From NCBI GenBank assembly GCA_963210315.1, contig OY723281.1, positions 930,001-994,000 of the forward strand: DNA of 64,000 nucleotides. The letters run 5' to 3'. Below, piece by piece: positions 59,771-64,000 of the stretch. The notes beneath the pieces are model-generated. The model was given only the letters and a program-made list of their open reading frames with translations, made no database searches and had not been told where the DNA came from. Made by a program: the position numbers and the translations under genes. The stretch is from Rhynchopus euleeides. Lineage: Eukaryota; Euglenozoa; Diplonemea; Diplonemida; Diplonemidae. Every line of letters begins with the position of its first letter. Positions within the stretch are counted from its first letter, which is position 1.

Positions 59771-62252
59771 CTGGGGGGGGCTAAATAGAAGGGGGTGGCC
59801 GAATAGAAGGGGGGGGTCTGGAAATTCGAAATCCAGAAAATTTTAGGCCGAATACAAGGGGGGGGGTCTTGTATTCGGCGGTCCGTGAATTTTGGCCAAT
59901 TTTCAAATTTTCAGCCTGTTTTTTCAGTCCTAACAGGCACCCCATGGTCAAAATGACCCCACTGCGATCCGCACGGAATCCAAACATTCAAAAGAACAGG
60001 GTTTTGGACACCAGTGTGGGGGTCCCTGCAGGTGGCTGACTCCTGGGAATATCCTCCCATTATCAGGAGCCAAATCAGGCCCACATTTCATGAGTGAAAC
60101 TTGGCACCTCCACCCACAAAATGACCCCACCACGATCCGCACGGATTCCGAATAGTGCAATGGAAGGCGAAAATCGCGATTCCACGAGGTCACCTGGAGC
60201 AAAATTCACCAAAACAAAAGTTGGAAAAATGACGGACCGCCGAATACAAGACCCCCCCCCCTTGTATTCGGCCACCCCCTTGTATTTGGCCACCCACTGC
60301 AAAACTTGCCCAAAATTTTGGGTTTTGAAAACCCCCCAAAAAAAGCGTTTATACGCCTATTACACGGTGGACTCCAGCGGGGGTAGGGTAACCCTTTTCG
60401 GGAGTCTCAACTAGCGGGAGTCTCGGACTCCCGCTAGCGGGAGTCTTTAGCCTAAATTAGCTGGAAAATAGACTCCCGCTAGCGGGAGTCTCCAGTACAT
60501 ACTGCAGAAAAAGACACCCTCTCAGACTCCCGCTCCCAGACTCCCGCTAGGGTGGCTGGAGTCCACCGTGTACAAGGGGGGGGGGGTAGGCCCCTGCACG
60601 GTCCTTTAAATCTCTGTTTAGGGCTGTCACAAACACGGTTTTTTGGATTTTGGGCCAAAAACTCCACCAAAATGGACGTACCTGGCCAAAAATCGAGTGG
60701 GGGATCACTGAAAAAATCCGAGAAAATAGCGGACACCCTCGAGAAAGTCGATCCATTCGAATTACTTGGCATTTTTTCCTGAAAAACCCCCGAAAAAGTG
60801 TAACGCTCGTGTAACGCTCTTGGGCCGATTTGTAACAGTCCAAGAATGTCACGTCCAAAAGGCAGAGAAGGCCTCTAAACACCCCAAAACCACGTAGATA
60901 CCCCTCGGGGTAGGTTCCTGGGTGGTTTTTAGTGGTTTTGGGGGCCTTATGGTACCCAGAGGCGGTCTGAAAGAGATTTCTCGTGGAAAAAATTGATAAT
61001 TTCCCTGAAAACGCCTTGTTTTTGGGAGCTGAAATCTGCACGAAATCCCCAAAATATCACCCAAAAGCGTCACCAAAGTGAAGAATTCCGCCCGGAAGTG
61101 ATTCCGGCAGATCAAAATGGGTGGAACACCCTGTTTTTGGGTCAAAAATGCTGATTTTTTCAATGATATCCGCCCATACTATGGTCTGTAACAGTAGTGT
61201 AACAGTAGACCCCCCAATTTGGGCCGTTTTGGACCAGTTCTGAGCAACCACTTTCAAAGGCGGAGAAGGGCTCTAAACACCCCACAAACACACAGCTACC
61301 CCCTGAGGTAGGTTCCTGGGTGGTTTTCAGTGGTTTTGGTGGCCTTGTGACGCCCAGAGGCGGTCTGAAAGAGGTTTCTGGTGGGAGACCCCCCATAACC
61401 CCACCAATCCCTTGTTGTTAGGGGGTGTGACCAGGGTGGGCATGAGTCACCCAAAATATCAGCCAAAATCGTCATCAAAGTGAAAAATTCTGGTCCCAAT
61501 TGATTCCGGGAGCCCAAATTGGGCGGAGTACCCTGTGTTCGGGTCAAAACTATGGATTATTTCAGTGATATCCATGTGTGTAAACGGTCAGTAGAAGTCG
61601 CCTAACAGTAGCCCCCCTAGCATATACAGGCAAAGTGGGTACACACTATGAAATGAACCTGGCATCAGGTGCAGTGCCCGCAAAAGAGACCCACGTGTGA
61701 CACCGGTGTGTCTGTAGGACGAAGAGGGGCTGGGAGACAGCGGCAAACAGCAGGGTGACGATGGCAGGGCAAAACTCTGGAACGAGAAAACGGGCTCGCA
61801 CAAGCACTTTCAGCTGCAGCCGAGATCCGACAGAGGGGCAGACAGTCTGGCAGAATTCAATGTTGCCAGACTCAAGAATCACCAAGAAGGGTTCTGAATC
61901 TCTTCACGAGGAATGAACTCCAGGAATTTGCAGCAGAACTAGGTGCTGAGGTACCAACCGTACTCAAACGTGGGTTTGTGAATTTCCTGGGTGATATACA
62001 GGAGAAAAGCGACCTAACGGAGGGGCTTTTTCCGACAAAAATACCCGAAAAACCCCCCAAAAAACTGAAAAATGGGGGGGATAGGTGGGAAACAGGTGGG
62101 AGAGACCCAAAAAAGTCATTTGGTGGTGTTTTGGGGGGTATTTTGGGCCCAAAAATTGAAAAAATGGCCGAAATTTGGTTTTGTGACAGAAAATCAGGGG
62201 CTATGCAGGGGCCTAGGGGGGGGGGGGGGTCTTCTATTTAGCCCCCCCCCAG
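59771..62252. mobile_element. O3: 2.48 kb TA-bordered element, CTGGGGGGGGCTAAATAGAAG ends
   Basis: Ends at 59771 and 62252 are inverted copies, TA on both sides, and the empty target is visible in T1/T2. The interior includes two repeat motifs shared with 41.9-42.4 kb, an inner palindromic MITE (60361-60573), and a diverged direct repeat of about 330 bp (60840-61175 against 61225-61560; GGTAGGTTCCTGGGTGGTTTT). No transposase recognised. Bases about 61890-62035 contain a short open stretch (NLFTRNELQEFAAELGAEVP and on) that looks protein-like. Confidence 0.8.
60361..60573. mobile_element. Palindromic MITE with TACACGGTGGACTCCAGC ends, nested in O3
   Basis: 213 bp, with inverted ends at 60361 and 60573. 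Inside are several GACTCCCGCTAGCGGGAGTC palindromes. Confidence 0.75.
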
Positions 62253-62395
62253 TAGGGGTAGGGTCAAGGGTTTCCCCTAACCCCAACCCGAGGGCTGGGT
62301 AGCGTGACGGGTCCCCAACCCGAACCCTAGGATTGGGTAGGGTATGGGGTTAACCCTAACCCGAACCCTCGGGTTGGGTCTCGCAATGGATGGTG

Positions 62396-63194
62396 TGATC
62401 CAGGCATTGCCCAGAGCTGGCACAGACCTGCTGGACAGGCACACGGCACAGGGGGGTCTGGGGGTGCTCCCCCCAGCCGCCGGAGGCCACGGTCGTGAAC
62501 ATCTGTTCACAGGTTGAAATGATCCATGTCCTGTCAAGCCCCTGACCAAAGTCGGTGGGTTGATGGGGCAACCCCCCTCAACCCACCAACCCATCGATCC
62601 AAGAGAGAGCTAGGGACGCGTTCATATCACTTTCGCGGATTTCCCTCGATGTTTCTGACCTCCCCCTCCAGTCATAGTGGTGTGCACGAGTATTTCCCCC
62701 CCCCCCCCCCCTCCCCAGTCGGGCGACTTGCTTTTCCATTCACTCTCGAAAATCAAAAAAATGCACCCTCCCCTCCCGAGTAACCCCGCCTTAAAGAGTG
62801 ATCAACACACACTCACACACTCACACACAGGAGGGCGGGGCGCTTCACCCATCCCACACCCATCCCACACAAACCAAGTTTTCGTGATACTGTGTTGCGG
62901 TCCAACCACCAAGCCACTGACAGACTGCTACACACCCTCCCATTGTGCATTGATCTGCATTGATCTGCCTTGTGCAACATATCTGGTGTAGTGACTACAG
63001 AAAGGACTAACATTGCAAGAAGGTGCTGGGAGACTTGCATTTTCCATTCACTCTCGACGATCAAAAATGCCCCCCCACCCACCCTCCCCTCCCGAGTAAC
63101 CCCGCCTTAAAGAGTGATCAACACACACTCACACAACTCACACACAGGAGGGCGGGGCGCATCACCCATCCCACACCCTCCCACACAGCCCGCC
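62396..63194. repeat. Spacer with SD1 scrap and a 150 bp direct repeat
   Basis: 62426-62610 copies part of SD1 (TGCTGGACAGGCACACGGC ... CCATCGATCCAAGAGAG). A direct repeat of about 150 bp follows at 62735-62880 and 63040-63190 (CATTCACTCTCGA.., GAGTAACCCCGCCTTAAAGA, ACACAGGAGGGCGGGGCGC). Confidence 0.65.
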
Positions 63195-63629
63195 ATGAGG
63201 CGCACAGCTTGGCATGCTTTCTCAAGGACTGCTGCTGCTGCAGCTGGGTCAGGCGAAGCTGCCTCTGAGGGCCTGGGGTGCAAGCCAGACAGCGAGGTGA
63301 CGGGGGGTGAGTTTGAGAGCCCTGCAGCTGGGGCGGGCGACGTGAAGCAGCCAGGTAAGGCAGGCCCTGTGGTGTCCCCGCTCCGCAAGCACCTTGACAT
63401 GAACTACGAGGTGTGGGAGGATGTAAAGCAGTCGAAGGAGCTTCCTAACACCGAGTCTGTGGCGCACACGCTGCTGAAGATAAGACTGTTCCGGAGGCTG
63501 CTGGACAGCGCGAAAGAGGATGAAGCTGTTCGGCTGAAGGACGGCATTGCGCGTCTGAAGAGCAAGATCCAGGATAAGAATATTTCGAATTTGGAACAGA
63601 GATGTACGCCATCAGAGAGCACGGTATGA
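63195..63629 (+). CDS. Small hypothetical protein, 144 aa or first exon
   Basis: ATG 63195 (MRRTAWHAFSRTAAAAAGSG). The N-terminal half is Ala/Gly-rich and disordered-looking, and could resemble an organelle-targeting leader (Arg, Ser, Ala, no acids in the first 20). The C-terminal half is charged and helical (YEVWEDVKQSKELPNTESVA, then LLKIRLFRRLLDSAKEDEAV). Not recognised. The frame stops at 63629, but CACG|GTATGA at 63624 is a good donor, so the gene may continue in another exon. Its direct-repeat leader (63040-63190) is duplicated upstream, a possible duplicated promoter. Confidence 0.45.
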   Translation: MRRTAWHAFSRTAAAAAGSGEAASEGLGCKPDSEVTGGEFESPAAGAGDVKQPGKAGPVVSPLRKHLDMNYEVWEDVKQSKELPNTESVAHTLLKIRLFRRLLDSAKEDEAVRLKDGIARLKSKIQDKNISNLEQRCTPSESTV

Positions 63630-63691
63630 CTCCCCACACACCCCCTCCCCCCCCACACAGACACAGCCATTGCATAGCGAGCGAAGGGAGA

Positions 63692-63917
63692 TTGCAAGAA
63701 GGTGCTGGGAGACTTGCTGTTCTATTCACTCTCTCGACAAATCAAACCCCCCCCCCCTTTAAAGAGGAACGAGTGAAGGGTGATCATTCTTGTGCTCCCT
63801 TCAAATTCGATTTCACTACCCCCCCCCCCCCTTTAAAGAGGAACGAGTGAAGGGTGATCATTCTTGTGCTCCCTTCAAATTCGATTTCACTACCCCCCCC
63901 CCCCTTTAAAGGGGATA
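63692..63917. repeat. Short repeats downstream of 63195 gene
   Basis: AAGGTGCTGGGAGACTTGC module at 63693. Then a tandem pair, period about 69 bp, of CCCCTTTAAAGAGGAACGAG ... GATTTCACTACCCC (63750-63905). Confidence 0.8.
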
Positions 63918-64000
63918 CCTGGGACCCCCCGTGTTTAAGTCCCCCCCCTGCCAGACCCCCAGGGGGGGACTTAAACACGGGGGTAAGGGGGGGGGACTTA
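63918..64000. mobile_element. MITE E3 (CCTGGGACCCCCC family), cut by window edge
   Basis: Begins CCTGGGACCCCCCGTGTTTA after TA at 63916-63917. It lacks the GGAGGCGATTTTCGGCC part seen in E1 and is probably an internally shortened or differently oriented copy. Confidence 0.8.

Larger units (their letters stand above)
59715..62395. repeat. Telomere-like block T3, split by element O3
   Basis: 59715-59770 and 62253-62395 together equal blocks T1 and T2. With O3 removed along with one TA, the text reads CAACCCTAGGGGTAGGGTCA, exactly as at 42895. Confidence 0.8.

Overview
The window looks like nuclear DNA of a GC-rich unicellular eukaryote (protist or alga). Reasons: intron-like GT...AG gaps with polypyrimidine-CAG acceptors, a WD40 multigene family, a type II membrane PC-esterase family, a 5'-truncated LINE with RT and RNase H, a hAT transposase, a very large load of MITE and foldback DNA elements, and degenerate TTAGGG-like blocks. 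No bacterial operons, Shine-Dalgarno sites or phage genes were seen. I cannot name the species.

Layout. 0.3-7.1 kb: tandem cluster 1 of WD40 genes (copies A, B, broken C, D). 7.1-19.4 kb: two PC-esterase genes with partial duplicates, a repeated Pro/Ser-rich ORF and nested MITEs. 14.2-24.1 kb: nested inverted-repeat elements, most with TA at both borders. 24.5-29.8 kb: a repeat complex of GGACATGTCC- and TACATGTA-rich palindromes. 30.1-32.3 kb: hAT transposase, then a 0.67 kb foldback. 33.9-47.8 kb: WD40 cluster 2 (E, F, fragment G, H, I, J). Copy J is split by a 4.7 kb insertion that carries a minisatellite (48.1-50.3 kb); its remainder lies at 52.5-53.5 kb. 53.5-55.9 kb: LINE, antisense. 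56-59.7 kb: duplicate of the 42.8-44.9 kb segment with an orphan exon 1 and WD40 fragment K. 59.8-62.3 kb: TA-bordered element inside a telomere-like block. 63.2 kb: a small helical-protein gene.

Main biological point. The WD40 paralogs share an almost invariant N-terminal domain of about 90 residues and an almost invariant propeller framework. They differ, by substitutions and whole-codon indels, at the same few positions of each blade: G-H-S/T-x-x-V-x, S-x-S-x-D, and the matching loops of the other blades. This is a constant-plus-variable design resembling the hypervariable WD40 repeats of fungal HET/NWD recognition proteins. Here, however, the variation is between tandem genes and the effector-like end is a small domain of unknown type. 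Pseudogenes, fragments and segmental duplications show that the array turns over by recombination. Four copies appear to gain a separate 74-codon basic N-terminal exon through a phase-1 intron.

Intron models, domain assignments for the N-terminal domain and the function of the family are inferences from reading the sequence; no search or alignment program was run.
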